This document shows positions 8,101-17,359 of a stretch of 64,000 nucleotides of DNA, piece after piece. Below the pieces are notes generated by a model. It saw only the letters and a program-made list of their open reading frames with translations. It searched no databases and was not told the DNA's origin. Each line of letters opens with the position of its first letter. Within the stretch, counting starts at the first letter, position 1. The DNA is taken from assembly GCF_017794965.1 (NCBI RefSeq), contig NZ_CP051240.1, positions 1,240,001-1,304,000 on the forward strand, given 5' to 3'. Position numbers and translations under genes: made by a program. The stretch is from Alcanivorax sp. Its GTDB lineage: Bacteria; Pseudomonadota; Gammaproteobacteria; Pseudomonadales; Alcanivoracaceae.

Positions 8101-10896
8101 GTGTTTTTACGACGGGGTGCTCATTTGACGGGTCGACTGGTCTTTCTTTTATTCAGTCTTGTGCTTGCGATATCTGCGCGGGCAGCGCCCACCGGGCCGG
8201 CGGCAGCCTTTTATTATGGCCCGGATATTCCCTGGCGTGATCTTTCCGTTTACGACTTCCCGGTGGTAGAGGCCGCCCAGGCCAAGGGCGTGCCCGCACG
8301 GTATCGCGACCAGCACTTTTATGCCTACGTCAGTCTGGGTGAGGCGCTGCCGCAACGCCCCTATTTTTCCCGTATCCAGCCAGAGTGGCGGTTGGGCAAA
8401 AATACGGCTTGGGGATCCTGGGTGCTGGATCAGTCCCAGCCCGCGTTGAGAGACCTGTTTGTTGATGAGGTTTTCACTCCCTTGTGGGAGGCGGGCTACC
8501 GCGGTTTCTTTCTGGACACCCTGGACAGCTATCAGCTTGGCGTGAGTGATGAGGCCGGCCGCAAGGTACAGAGAGAGGGGCTGATTGCCCTTATCAACCA
8601 GGTCGCCGAACGTTACCCGGATGCCCGGTTCATCTTTAATCGGGGATTTGAGCTGATGCCGGGCATTGACGCCCAGGTGGACGCCATTGCAGCAGAGTCG
8701 CTTTACCAGCGCTGGGTGCAGGAGAAGCAGGGTTATCAGGCCGTGCCGGAAACGGATCGGGCCTGGTTACTGGGGCAGTTTGATGAAGCGAGACAACGTT
8801 ATGGGGTGGAGGGCATTGCGATTGATTATGCGCCTCCCTCTGATCGCGAACGTGCCCGTGCACTGGCTGAAAAAATCGCAGCACACGATTTAATCCCCTG
8901 GGTCACTAATCCCGAAATTGACGGCATGGGGGTGGGGATTCGTGAAGTCATTCCCCGTGATGTGCTGCTGATTCATGGTGGCAGTGAAGATCGGCTCTGG
9001 GAGCATGCCGATGCGGTGCGATACGGGCTCATGCCATTGCAGTTTCAGGGGCTGGTGCCGGAGATTCGTGAGGTCAGCGAAAGCATGCCGGCAGGTCAAT
9101 TGCGTGGCCGCTATGCGGGCATCGTGGTGTGGCTTGAAAAGGACGGCATCACCTCACCGGCCTTCGAGCAATGGCTGGTTCGCCAGCGGGAGGCCGGGGT
9201 GCCCATTGCCATGATCGGTTTTCCGGCCATTGATCCCCTGGGGCCCAACGGCAACCTGTTCGGTTTTCAGGGGCGTCCCACTCCCCAGGCGCTGCCCCGG
9301 ATCGTCGCCGAGCATCCCGCCATGGGCTTCGAAGCGCCGCTGCCGGCGTTTCTCCCCGTGGGAGAGGCTCTGCATAACACCCAGGTCACTACCCCATGGC
9401 TGGAACTGGTTTCTGATGGCCAGCAATACACTCCGGTGGCGATGACGGAGTGGGGCGGCTATGCCATGCAGCCTTACGTGATCCGGTCCGCGTTGCCCAC
9501 GGTTGACGGCAAGGGGATGGAACGCTGGATGTTCAACCCGCTGACCTTTGTTCGCTCGGCCTTGCGCTTGCCGGCCATGCCAATTCCGGATGTGACCACA
9601 GAAAACGGGCGGCGATTGGGCTTTGCCCACATGGATGGTGACGGTTTTCCCAGTCTGGCCGAGGTGCAGGACTACCAGGGCCAGGCTGATGCCCGTGTCC
9701 TGCTGGAAGAAATCCTGAAAAAGTTTGATTTGCCCACCACTATCTCCGTGATTGAAGGTGAAGTGTCCTCCCAGGGCCTGTATCCAGACCAGGCCGAGGA
9801 TCTGCAGAACATTGCCCGGGAAATGTATACGCTGGACCATGTGGAAGCGGCGACCCATACCTATTCTCATCCGTTCTTCTGGTATGACGCCCAGCAGAAT
9901 CCGGACTCATTGTTCGGCCCCGAAGGGCAGCTGCGTTTGCCGATTCCCGAATACAGCATGACACCGGAAAGGGAGGTGGCAGGTTCTGCCCGTTATATTG
10001 ACGAGAATTTGCTGCCGCCCGGGAAGAAAACCGAGCTGGTGTTGTGGAGTGGCGACACCATACCCACGCCAGAAGCGCTGGCGGTGGCCAGGGAAAGTGG
10101 CCTGCTTAACATGAATGGCAGTGATACGGTCATTACCCGCAGCTCGCCCACCTGGACGCTGATCAAGGGCATTGGTATTCCCAAAGGGGAGGAGTACCAG
10201 GTGTACGCGCCCAACCAGAACGAGAACATTTACACCCATGAATGGACCGGGCCCTTTTACGGTTTCGAGCGTGTGATCGAAACCTTCGAACTCACCGAGA
10301 CCCCGCACCGTTTCAAGCCGGTGGATGTCTACTATCACACCTACATCGCCAGCAAGAACGCCTCGCTGGAATCCTTGCGCAAGGTATACCAGTGGGCCGA
10401 GGAGCAACCCCTGTTCCCCCTGTTTGCCTCTGAATACGTTCGCAAGGTGCTGGATTTCAATCATATGGCCATTGCCCGTGAAGGTGACCGGTGGCTGGTC
10501 CGTGGTGATGGCGAGTTACGTACCTTGCGTTTGCCGGAGGGTACCGGTTTGCCGGATATGGCAACCAGCCAGGGGGTGGCGGGTTACCGGGAAGACAAGC
10601 CCGGACGCTACCTGCACCTCAGCGGCGCCACCGCCAGCTGGCAAGAAGGGGAGAGTGCCCGTCCGTATCTTCAGCAGGCCAATGGTCGTCTCACCGCCTT
10701 TGCGCAGCAGGATACGGGGCTGCAGTTTTCCCTGCGCGGTTACACCGAGCTGGAGTTTGCCATTGGCAATGCCTCTGGCTGCGTTCTGACTCAGGCGGGC
10801 CAGCGTCTGAATCCGCAGCGTCGCGAAGAGGGTGTCCACTATTTCAGGAGTGCGAAGCATGAGCTCGTTGAGCTACGGCTACAATGTTCGCAATGA
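8101..10896 (+). CDS. pelA: PelA: Pel polysaccharide hydrolase/deacetylase
   Basis: A 931-aa periplasmic protein that de-N-acetylates and trims the Pel exopolysaccharide during export. Residues 1-29 form a signal peptide ending near ARA-AP. The N-terminal glycoside hydrolase domain (about 30-290) has candidate acidic residues D139 (FLDTLDSY) and E199 (AAESLYQ), probably matching the known PelA D160 and E218. The deacetylase domain has the metal triad D514 in MDGDGFPS (with D512 before it) and H586/H590 in THTYSH, matching Pseudomonas D528/D530 and H600/H604. Its length is close to the usual 948 aa. The start is a GTG; a TTG eight codons later is possible. It is the first gene of an operon in which later genes mostly overlap. 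Confidence 0.93.
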   Translation: MFLRRGAHLTGRLVFLLFSLVLAISARAAPTGPAAAFYYGPDIPWRDLSVYDFPVVEAAQAKGVPARYRDQHFYAYVSLGEALPQRPYFSRIQPEWRLGKNTAWGSWVLDQSQPALRDLFVDEVFTPLWEAGYRGFFLDTLDSYQLGVSDEAGRKVQREGLIALINQVAERYPDARFIFNRGFELMPGIDAQVDAIAAESLYQRWVQEKQGYQAVPETDRAWLLGQFDEARQRYGVEGIAIDYAPPSDRERARALAEKIAAHDLIPWVTNPEIDGMGVGIREVIPRDVLLIHGGSEDRLWEHADAVRYGLMPLQFQGLVPEIREVSESMPAGQLRGRYAGIVVWLEKDGITSPAFEQWLVRQREAGVPIAMIGFPAIDPLGPNGNLFGFQGRPTPQALPRIVAEHPAMGFEAPLPAFLPVGEALHNTQVTTPWLELVSDGQQYTPVAMTEWGGYAMQPYVIRSALPTVDGKGMERWMFNPLTFVRSALRLPAMPIPDVTTENGRRLGFAHMDGDGFPSLAEVQDYQGQADARVLLEEILKKFDLPTTISVIEGEVSSQGLYPDQAEDLQNIAREMYTLDHVEAATHTYSHPFFWYDAQQNPDSLFGPEGQLRLPIPEYSMTPEREVAGSARYIDENLLPPGKKTELVLWSGDTIPTPEALAVARESGLLNMNGSDTVITRSSPTWTLIKGIGIPKGEEYQVYAPNQNENIYTHEWTGPFYGFERVIETFELTETPHRFKPVDVYYHTYIASKNASLESLRKVYQWAEEQPLFPLFASEYVRKVLDFNHMAIAREGDRWLVRGDGELRTLRLPEGTGLPDMATSQGVAGYREDKPGRYLHLSGATASWQEGESARPYLQQANGRLTAFAQQDTGLQFSLRGYTELEFAIGNASGCVLTQAGQRLNPQRREEGVHYFRSAKHELVELRLQCSQ

Positions 10897-11734
10897 TCGC
10901 CTCCGGGTAATGGGGCTGCATGAGCTGTTGGCATTTTTGCTGTTGATTGCGGTGGTGTGCTGGATGATTTTCCCGCGGGAACTGTCCACTTCACTGCGAA
11001 GCGCCCGACTGGATGCGGTGACACTGAGCTATATGCAAGCCTGGCTCAAGGCCAAGCCGGATGATGATGAGTTGCGGCTGTTGCTGGCCAGAGAACTGAT
11101 CATGCTGGGCCACTTCACGGAAGCCGAAGCTCAACTCAGCATCATTGAACGTGACGGACACTCGCATGGCACGGAAGTCGCCTGGCTGCGGCTGAAGCAG
11201 GACTTCAGCCGGCTGATGGCGATTGTGCCGGAAAACCGCGACGGCACCATGTTGCAGTATCAGACCATTGGGCGCATTCAGGCCATGGACCGGGATGCGC
11301 TTACGCTGGAGCAACAGGAAGAGCTGGCCGGGATGGCCATGGCCGTCAATGAATCCGATATTGCTGCCGAAACCTACACGCGGATTGCCCGTGAGGGGCG
11401 GCAGCCCGATCTCTGGCATGAGCGCGCGGCCCGGGTCTATCTTGCCAATGGTGATTACCAACAGGCGTCACAAGCCTGGGTTCGGGCCATGGCAGTGAGC
11501 AACGCCGAAGACCAGCGCAAGGCGTACTTCCTGTCTGCTATTGCTGCGCTGGAAGCGGGAAGCTTTCATGATGATGCCCTCTCACTGGCGGCGCGCCGCG
11601 AAGCCCCGTTTCTGCATGACAAGGCCGTGCTGTATCGGCTGATGCTACTGGCACAGGCCGGAGGCGACATGTCGCGTGCGCAGCGCTACGGGATCCTGCT
11701 GCTCAATCTGCCTGGGGCGAGGCAGTTGCGATGA
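10859..11734 (+). CDS. pelB: PelB N-terminal half: inner-membrane-anchored TPR protein
   Basis: A 291-aa protein corresponding by position and composition to the first quarter of Pseudomonas PelB, which is normally one chain of about 1190 aa. A transmembrane helix at about 16-35 is followed by helical TPR-like repeats (AWLKAKPDDDELRLLLAREL, then AEAQLSIIE and others). The start at 10859 overlaps the end of pelA by 38 bases and has CAGGAG eight bases upstream. The stop overlaps the start of the next gene (ATGA). PelB guides Pel across the periplasm through its TPR scaffold; here the inner-membrane end is a separate polypeptide. I see no sign that the break is a simple frameshift. Confidence 0.85.
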   Translation: MSSLSYGYNVRNDRLRVMGLHELLAFLLLIAVVCWMIFPRELSTSLRSARLDAVTLSYMQAWLKAKPDDDELRLLLARELIMLGHFTEAEAQLSIIERDGHSHGTEVAWLRLKQDFSRLMAIVPENRDGTMLQYQTIGRIQAMDRDALTLEQQEELAGMAMAVNESDIAAETYTRIAREGRQPDLWHERAARVYLANGDYQQASQAWVRAMAVSNAEDQRKAYFLSAIAALEAGSFHDDALSLAARREAPFLHDKAVLYRLMLLAQAGGDMSRAQRYGILLLNLPGARQLR

Positions 11735-14493
11735 GGCGAGCATTAGTGACCGGCTTGCTGTTAACCGGACTGGCCCAGGCTCAGCCGCCCGCGCCCTATG
11801 TGGAAAACTATTATGACCGCAGCTATCAGGTGTTCGTGGGCGCAGGTAACTTGCTGCGGGCGCGCCAGGTGGTGGAAAACGCGCTTTACTGGCACCCGCA
11901 GGATATTCGCTGGCTGGAGCGCCTTGCCCAGGTCGCGCAGTGGCAAGGGGATTTTCAGAGCTCACTGAGGGCCTGGCAACGTATTGCTACCCTCACGGAC
12001 GCCCCTGAAGCCTGGTCCGCAGTGCTGCGCCTTGCGCCATCCACTTACAACAACCGTTTGATCATGCAGGCACGCAAGCAGTCCCTGCGAGAGAGGCCGT
12101 ATGACGCCGCCCTGATTCACGACATTGCGCGGCAGTATGAATTACTGGGTAAACCGGATGAGGGGATTGCCTTTCTGCGTGACTGGCAACGTCGATATCC
12201 CAGCCGCACGGTACTGCGCGAGATGCAGCAGCTTGCCCTGAACAGTGGGGATGACCCGCTGGCCGTGGCGATCGCCCGCGAGTATGCCGATGCCTATGGT
12301 CCGGAAACCAACATGGCGCTGGAGGCCTCCCGATTGTTGTGGCTGCAGGGGGAGAGGGAGCAGGCCCTGGACATGCTGCAAGAGGATGCCAGTGGGCTGG
12401 AGTATGACCCCCGGGTTGCCCGGCAGATGGCGGTGATGTCAGCAGAGCTGGGGCGCTGGGATCCCGCCATTCAGCATTATGAGACGCTGGTGCGCCAGGA
12501 CGATGACACCATTAATGATCTTTACATGTTCATCAACCTGTTACGGTATTTTGATCGCGACAGGATGACCGCGTTGATGGATCGCGCCTGGCACAAGCTG
12601 GATGATCCGGAAATGGCCATGGCCGTGCTCTTCGCCTTGCAAAACCGGGGCGAGTATCAATCCATTGATGCGTTTCTGGCGCGAATGTCACCGCAACAGC
12701 GGCAGATTCTTGAGCAGAACCCCGCGTTCCTGCGTTTCATGTCCAACTTGCAACTGCGCGAGGCGCGCCATGATCAAGCACGGCATTCGCTGCGACGGGC
12801 GCTCTATCTGGCCCCGGATAATCGTGACTCTCGCATCAGCTGGCTATGGTTGAATGTGGCCGTCGGCGATCAGGATGTGCTGCGTCGCAGTATCCTGCGC
12901 TGGCAGGATGACGCTCGCCGGGATAGCCGTTACTGGGAAGCGTTTTCTGCCGCCCACCTTCAGCTGGGTGAGCCGGAGGCCGCACTGCGTTATCAGCGCG
13001 CCTTGCTGGAACGCAATCCCGAAGACTGGCTGACACAATGGAATTATGCCCAGACGCTTTTTGCCGCTGGTCGAGAGGATCAGGCCTGGCCGGTGCTTCG
13101 CAAACTCTGGCGGGATCGGCCTTCACAGGCTCCGCAAGCGCGAAAGACCGAATACCAGTTCATGATGCTGACCCTGAGCCGGTTCTTTGAAAACGGAGAT
13201 GCGTCTCTGGCCCGTGCTGACAAGGTGGCCCGCAGCGTCCAGGCATTGCCGCCGGCCACCCGGGCTGAATGGTTGGCGCAGTGGTCCCTGCTGCAGACCA
13301 GCAATGAACTGGCCCAGGCCTGGTATCTGCAGAAGTACCAGGCGGATGGCGAGCTTCAGTCAGGCTCCGCGCTGGCCTATGCTGCCCTGCAGGATGATCA
13401 GGATAGCGTGGCCCGTGTGCGTGAAGAATATGGCTCGCAATTGACGCTCAGCGAGCAGCTGGATACCCAGCTGCGTCTGGATGAAGAACGTGCTGCCGCA
13501 GCAACCCTGATGGCGATGCAGGAAGGCGCCCCGGAGTTGGCGGGCAGTGTGCTGACCCAGGAAAGCCTGCTGCTACCCTCGGCCCGTTCCACTGGACTTG
13601 GGTTCGAACAACGGCGTCTGGGGGCGCTGGATATTCAGGATTGGCAGTTCAAGCAATACCAGCCTGTCAGTGATCACAGTGAACTGGTGTTGCAGCTGGA
13701 TCGTCGCCAGTTCAGCAGCAATGACGAGACCTTGCTGGTGGTGGACGATGATGAGCAACGTGTTGGGCTGTTTTGGAACTACCAACGTCAACGCTACCGG
13801 CATTCACTGTTTGTCGGCCAGCGGGATCTGCTGGATAACCAGGAAACCATGGCCGCGCTGGAACTGGGCGCCAACTGGAATGCGGACTGGTCCGGCACGC
13901 TGGATTACCAGTGGCGAATGCCGTCCGATGAATCATCCCTGCTGTTGCTGGGTGGCTCCCGCACTGGCCCCCGCTATGCGCTGAACTGGTCTCCCATGGC
14001 AACATGGCAGAACAGCGTGGATCTGGCGGATTACCAGTACCATGACCTCAATGACCAGACGCTGGGGGCAGGGCGCATCACGAATCTGCAGAGTAGCTGG
14101 CGGCCCTGGTTGTCACGTTTGTCACCCGGCGTTCGTCTGCGCCATACCCGCGCCGACTTTGATGAAGAACGGGAAAGCATGGACGAGGTGAAGGCTTTGT
14201 TGCCGCCTGGCCAGCCGGCTACTGCCATTCCCGAGGATTACCATGAATCCGAGCTGTCATTGCTGATTGGCATGCCAGACGTGCATATACGTCCGCACCG
14301 CTTGCAGGGATGGGCGGAGATTGGTTACAGCCATAACAGTCTCTCCGGCGATGGTTTCACCGGACGCGCAGGCATTGAAGGGCCACTGATCGGTCGCGAT
14401 GGCTGGAAGCTGTACCTGGAGCGACAACTGAACACGGGCGGTAGCGGTGAAGACAGCTACCGGGCTGCACTGGAATACAGGATTTATTACTAG
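11731..14493 (+). CDS. pelB: PelB C-terminal part: periplasmic TPR and outer-membrane barrel
   Basis: A 920-aa protein with its own signal peptide (MRRALVTGLLLTGLAQA, cleavage before QPPAP). Residues about 20-600 are TPR helices (repeated patterns such as ALYWHPQDIRWLERLAQVAQ). The last ~300 residues have the alternating pattern of a beta-barrel, ending AALEYRIYY with a terminal aromatic residue. This is the Pel export porin with most of the TPR scaffold, which binds PelA and pairs with PelC. Together with the preceding gene it totals 1211 aa, about the length of intact PelB. The ATGA overlap suggests coupled translation. Because it has its own Sec signal it is exported separately from the N-terminal half. 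Confidence 0.88.
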   Translation: MRRALVTGLLLTGLAQAQPPAPYVENYYDRSYQVFVGAGNLLRARQVVENALYWHPQDIRWLERLAQVAQWQGDFQSSLRAWQRIATLTDAPEAWSAVLRLAPSTYNNRLIMQARKQSLRERPYDAALIHDIARQYELLGKPDEGIAFLRDWQRRYPSRTVLREMQQLALNSGDDPLAVAIAREYADAYGPETNMALEASRLLWLQGEREQALDMLQEDASGLEYDPRVARQMAVMSAELGRWDPAIQHYETLVRQDDDTINDLYMFINLLRYFDRDRMTALMDRAWHKLDDPEMAMAVLFALQNRGEYQSIDAFLARMSPQQRQILEQNPAFLRFMSNLQLREARHDQARHSLRRALYLAPDNRDSRISWLWLNVAVGDQDVLRRSILRWQDDARRDSRYWEAFSAAHLQLGEPEAALRYQRALLERNPEDWLTQWNYAQTLFAAGREDQAWPVLRKLWRDRPSQAPQARKTEYQFMMLTLSRFFENGDASLARADKVARSVQALPPATRAEWLAQWSLLQTSNELAQAWYLQKYQADGELQSGSALAYAALQDDQDSVARVREEYGSQLTLSEQLDTQLRLDEERAAAATLMAMQEGAPELAGSVLTQESLLLPSARSTGLGFEQRRLGALDIQDWQFKQYQPVSDHSELVLQLDRRQFSSNDETLLVVDDDEQRVGLFWNYQRQRYRHSLFVGQRDLLDNQETMAALELGANWNADWSGTLDYQWRMPSDESSLLLLGGSRTGPRYALNWSPMATWQNSVDLADYQYHDLNDQTLGAGRITNLQSSWRPWLSRLSPGVRLRHTRADFDEERESMDEVKALLPPGQPATAIPEDYHESELSLLIGMPDVHIRPHRLQGWAEIGYSHNSLSGDGFTGRAGIEGPLIGRDGWKLYLERQLNTGGSGEDSYRAALEYRIYY

Positions 14494-14503
14494 GAGAGAA
14501 TCC

Positions 14504-15016
14504 ATGAGAGTACTGATCTCAGCGTTGCTGCTGGTCGCCCTGACGGGTTGCACCCATGTGCGCAGCACCCAGGACGTTAGCCTGTCCGGGGAAGGCACCT
14601 GGCTGGTACTGCCGCTGACCAATCGCACGGCCACCCCGCAAGCGGGTTTGCGTGCGGCAGCCATCGTCGAGTCGGTGCTGTTCCGGCATGGCGTGCAGGC
14701 GGTGGATGCCTATCCAGACAGTGATAATGATGGTGTCCTGTTTGAAGCGTCTTCGCCGGGCAGCCGCGACAAGATGAAACAGTGGGTGAGTACCCGCAAC
14801 GGTAACTACGTGGTGTCCGGTGTGGTACATGAGTGGCGCTACAAGACCGGCGTGGATGGCGAGCCTGCAGTGGGCGTCATGCTGGAAATCCGTGAGCTGC
14901 CGTCGGGCAATATTGTCTATAGCGGCACCGGTTCACGGGCGGGATGGGCCCGCGACTCACTCAGTGAAACCGGGCAGAAAGTCATCGATAAACTGCTCAA
15001 ACCGGTGATCGACTGA
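14504..15016 (+). CDS. pelC: PelC: outer-membrane lipoprotein of Pel export
   Basis: A 170-aa lipoprotein; the known PelC is about 172 aa. The lipobox is LVALTGC, giving a lipidated Cys16 after a typical signal. In Pseudomonas, PelC forms a twelve-membered ring at the inner face of the outer membrane and funnels positively charged Pel to the PelB barrel. The ATG at 14504 has AGGAGAG seven bases before it and lies ten bases after the pelB stop. The central region (LRAAAIVESVLFRHGVQAVDAYP) and the C-terminal REL..GNIVYSGTGSRAGW resemble the family. The stop overlaps the pelD start by one base (TGATG). Confidence 0.92.
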   Translation: MRVLISALLLVALTGCTHVRSTQDVSLSGEGTWLVLPLTNRTATPQAGLRAAAIVESVLFRHGVQAVDAYPDSDNDGVLFEASSPGSRDKMKQWVSTRNGNYVVSGVVHEWRYKTGVDGEPAVGVMLEIRELPSGNIVYSGTGSRAGWARDSLSETGQKVIDKLLKPVID

Positions 15017-16350
15017 TGCTGGAGCGGATCGGCAGCGGCAAACTGGCGGCATGGCTGGCACCGGCAAAAGGTGTCGGCTGGTCAGTGTTCGAAACCCTGG
15101 TGCTGCTGGTGGCAGCGATCGCTGTGGGGATCTGGCTGCGCCCGCTTGATCCGCTCGCGCTGGACGCCAATTTCCGCTGGATTCTGCTGGTCCCGATTCT
15201 GCTGGCGCTACGTTACGGCAGTTTGCTAGGCGTGTTCGCCATGTTGTGCCTGATCGGTTCGTGGTTTGTGCTGCAATTTCTCGGTTATTACATCGGTCTG
15301 CGGTTCCCGGAAGGGCTCATGCTGGGTGGCTTTGTGATCACCCTGATCGCCGGGGAATTTGCTGATCTTTGGCGTGTGCGACTGATGCGTTCTGACAGTG
15401 CCGCCAGTTATGCACTGGAGCGATTGCAGAACCTGACCCAGCGCTATGTGTTGTTGCGTCTTTCCCATGACCGGTTGGAAGAGAATCTGCTGATCAAGCC
15501 CTACACGGTGCGCGATGCGCTGACTCGCTTGCGTGATCTGACCCTGGAGGAAAGTGAAACGGTCACGCTGCCGGCATCGGATGATTTGATGAGCTTGCTG
15601 GCGGAGTACTGTCATTTGCAGCGGGCGGCCATTTATCCGGTCTCCGGGGATCAGGTAATCGATACGCCTGCGGCGGTGCTGGGGGAGTGCAAACCACTGG
15701 AGCAGGACAACGCATTGCTGGCCTACGCCTTGGACAGCCAGACCCTGGCGCACGTTCAGCAGAGTGAGCATGATGATGTGTACCATGGCCTGTATCTGGT
15801 TGTGGCGCCGGTGCTCAGCAGCTCCGGTGAGATCAACGGCGTGCTGGTGATCGAACGCATGCCATTTTTGTCCATCAATTATGAGAATCTGCAGCTACTG
15901 TCCGTGCTGCTGAATTTCTATGCCGATGTGGTGCTCAGCGGAACGGATGCCCGTTTGCTGCTTGACCGCTGGCCGGAGCTGCCTTTCCGCATGGCCAGTG
16001 AGATGGTCGCACTGACACGTCTGCGCAAGGATGTGCGTGTTGAGAATTCCCTGACTCTGTTCATCGCAGATGACAGTGAGCAGGCAGGCCTGATTCTGGA
16101 CGCGCTGGCCCGTGGCATGCGTAGCCTGGATCTTGCCTGGTGGATCAATGACCGGGTGTTGCTGATGATGATGCCGATGACCGGTGAATCCGGCCTGGAA
16201 GGCTTTATCATGCGTACTGATAACTGGCTGCAGGATGAATTCGCCTTCATGAGTCTGCGCCAGGCGGGGGTGCAATTCTTTTATCGGCACATGGATGGCC
16301 GCGACGCCGAAACCCAGCTGGCTGAATTGCTGGAGGCAGCGGGTGTCTAG
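15016..16350 (+). CDS. pelD: PelD: c-di-GMP-binding inner-membrane Pel regulator
   Basis: A 444-aa protein (about 455 in Pseudomonas). Residues about 20-120 hold membrane helices, followed by a short coiled region, a GAF domain (about 170-315) and a degenerate GGDEF domain. The inhibitory-site motif is intact: R369-S-L-D372, matching R367/D370 of P. aeruginosa. The active-site loop is replaced by WINDRV in the GGDEF position, so it should bind c-di-GMP but not make it. Binding of c-di-GMP here activates Pel synthesis after translation. It forms the synthase complex with PelE, PelF and PelG. The 3' end overlaps pelE. Confidence 0.93.
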   Translation: MLERIGSGKLAAWLAPAKGVGWSVFETLVLLVAAIAVGIWLRPLDPLALDANFRWILLVPILLALRYGSLLGVFAMLCLIGSWFVLQFLGYYIGLRFPEGLMLGGFVITLIAGEFADLWRVRLMRSDSAASYALERLQNLTQRYVLLRLSHDRLEENLLIKPYTVRDALTRLRDLTLEESETVTLPASDDLMSLLAEYCHLQRAAIYPVSGDQVIDTPAAVLGECKPLEQDNALLAYALDSQTLAHVQQSEHDDVYHGLYLVVAPVLSSSGEINGVLVIERMPFLSINYENLQLLSVLLNFYADVVLSGTDARLLLDRWPELPFRMASEMVALTRLRKDVRVENSLTLFIADDSEQAGLILDALARGMRSLDLAWWINDRVLLMMMPMTGESGLEGFIMRTDNWLQDEFAFMSLRQAGVQFFYRHMDGRDAETQLAELLEAAGV

Positions 16351-17359
16351 CCTCAAGCTGCTGATCTATGCGATCTCGGCAGAGTTGGGGTCGCTATTGT
16401 TGTTGCTCAGTGAGAAGACCTCGCTGGGACTCTTCCTGCTTTATCTCACGTCTCACGGGCTGGCTTCTGCCCTGATGACGGTGGTGGCCTGGGGTGTGCT
16501 GCCTTCCCGTTTCCGCACTCCCAAAGTAGCGTCTTGGCTGTTGATCTTCGGGTTCGCATTTTTTATTCCAGCCATTGGTTTGCTGACCCTGTTAAGTGGG
16601 GTGCTGCTCGGTGTCTGGCTGCCCAACAGCCTGCGACAGCAGCCGTTTGCGCTGGTTGCCCAGCCATACTTTACCCCCGTGCAGGCTAAACCCGGCAGCG
16701 GCTTTCGGCAGATTGATCTCAAGTTGTTGCTGTCCAGCGATGACGCTCCTGATGCCTTGCGGGTTCAGGGCATGCTGGTGCTCAAGGACATGCCGGCCAG
16801 GGTCACAGGCAAGCTGTTGCGTGAATCCCTTGGTGACAGTTTTGAAGATGTGCGGTTGCTGTCCTACGGGATTCTGGATCAGAAGGAAAAAGTGATCACC
16901 CGTGATATCGACCGCGCTACGCAATTGCTCGAACGAGCGAAAGAGTCACGGCGCTATGGGTTGGCCCGACGATTGTCGGAGCTCTACTGGGAACTAAATT
17001 ATCAGGATCTGGTGCGCGGTGACATTCGCCGTATTACTTTGGAGAAGGCCGCTTTTTATGCGGATATGGCTCTGATGGAAGCGCCCCAGGATGCGGGGCT
17101 GTGGCTGTTGCGTGGCCGTATTCTACTGGCCCAGGAAAACCTGGCCGAAGCCCAGCAATCACTGGTGTTTGCCCGTCGCCTTGGTCTTTCCGCCAACCTG
17201 GTGAATCCCTGGCTTGCGGAAATTGCCCTGCAGCGCTGTCAGTTCATTCTGGTCAAACGCCTGATGGGGGAAATTTCCGACGACAGTCAGTTCACCAATC
17301 TGAATAAATCCGTTGAATACTGGAGTGATCATGGGGTTTCCCACCGCCGACAAGGCTGA
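16343..17359 (+). CDS. pelE: PelE: inner-membrane TPR subunit of the Pel synthase
   Basis: A 338-aa protein (about 329 in Pseudomonas). Hydrophobic helices fill the first ~95 residues (LLLLLSEKTSLGLFLLYLTS; WLLIFGFAFFIPAIGLLTLL). The rest is helical with a TPR-like repeat near 245-320 (MALMEAPQDAGLWLLRGRIL). PelE docks PelD to the glycosyltransferase PelF in the synthase complex. The start is taken as the GTG at 16343, with GGAGG six bases upstream, overlapping pelD by eight bases; no ATG fits as well. It overlaps pelF by 29 bases. Confidence 0.88.
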   Translation: MSSLKLLIYAISAELGSLLLLLSEKTSLGLFLLYLTSHGLASALMTVVAWGVLPSRFRTPKVASWLLIFGFAFFIPAIGLLTLLSGVLLGVWLPNSLRQQPFALVAQPYFTPVQAKPGSGFRQIDLKLLLSSDDAPDALRVQGMLVLKDMPARVTGKLLRESLGDSFEDVRLLSYGILDQKEKVITRDIDRATQLLERAKESRRYGLARRLSELYWELNYQDLVRGDIRRITLEKAAFYADMALMEAPQDAGLWLLRGRILLAQENLAEAQQSLVFARRLGLSANLVNPWLAEIALQRCQFILVKRLMGEISDDSQFTNLNKSVEYWSDHGVSHRRQG

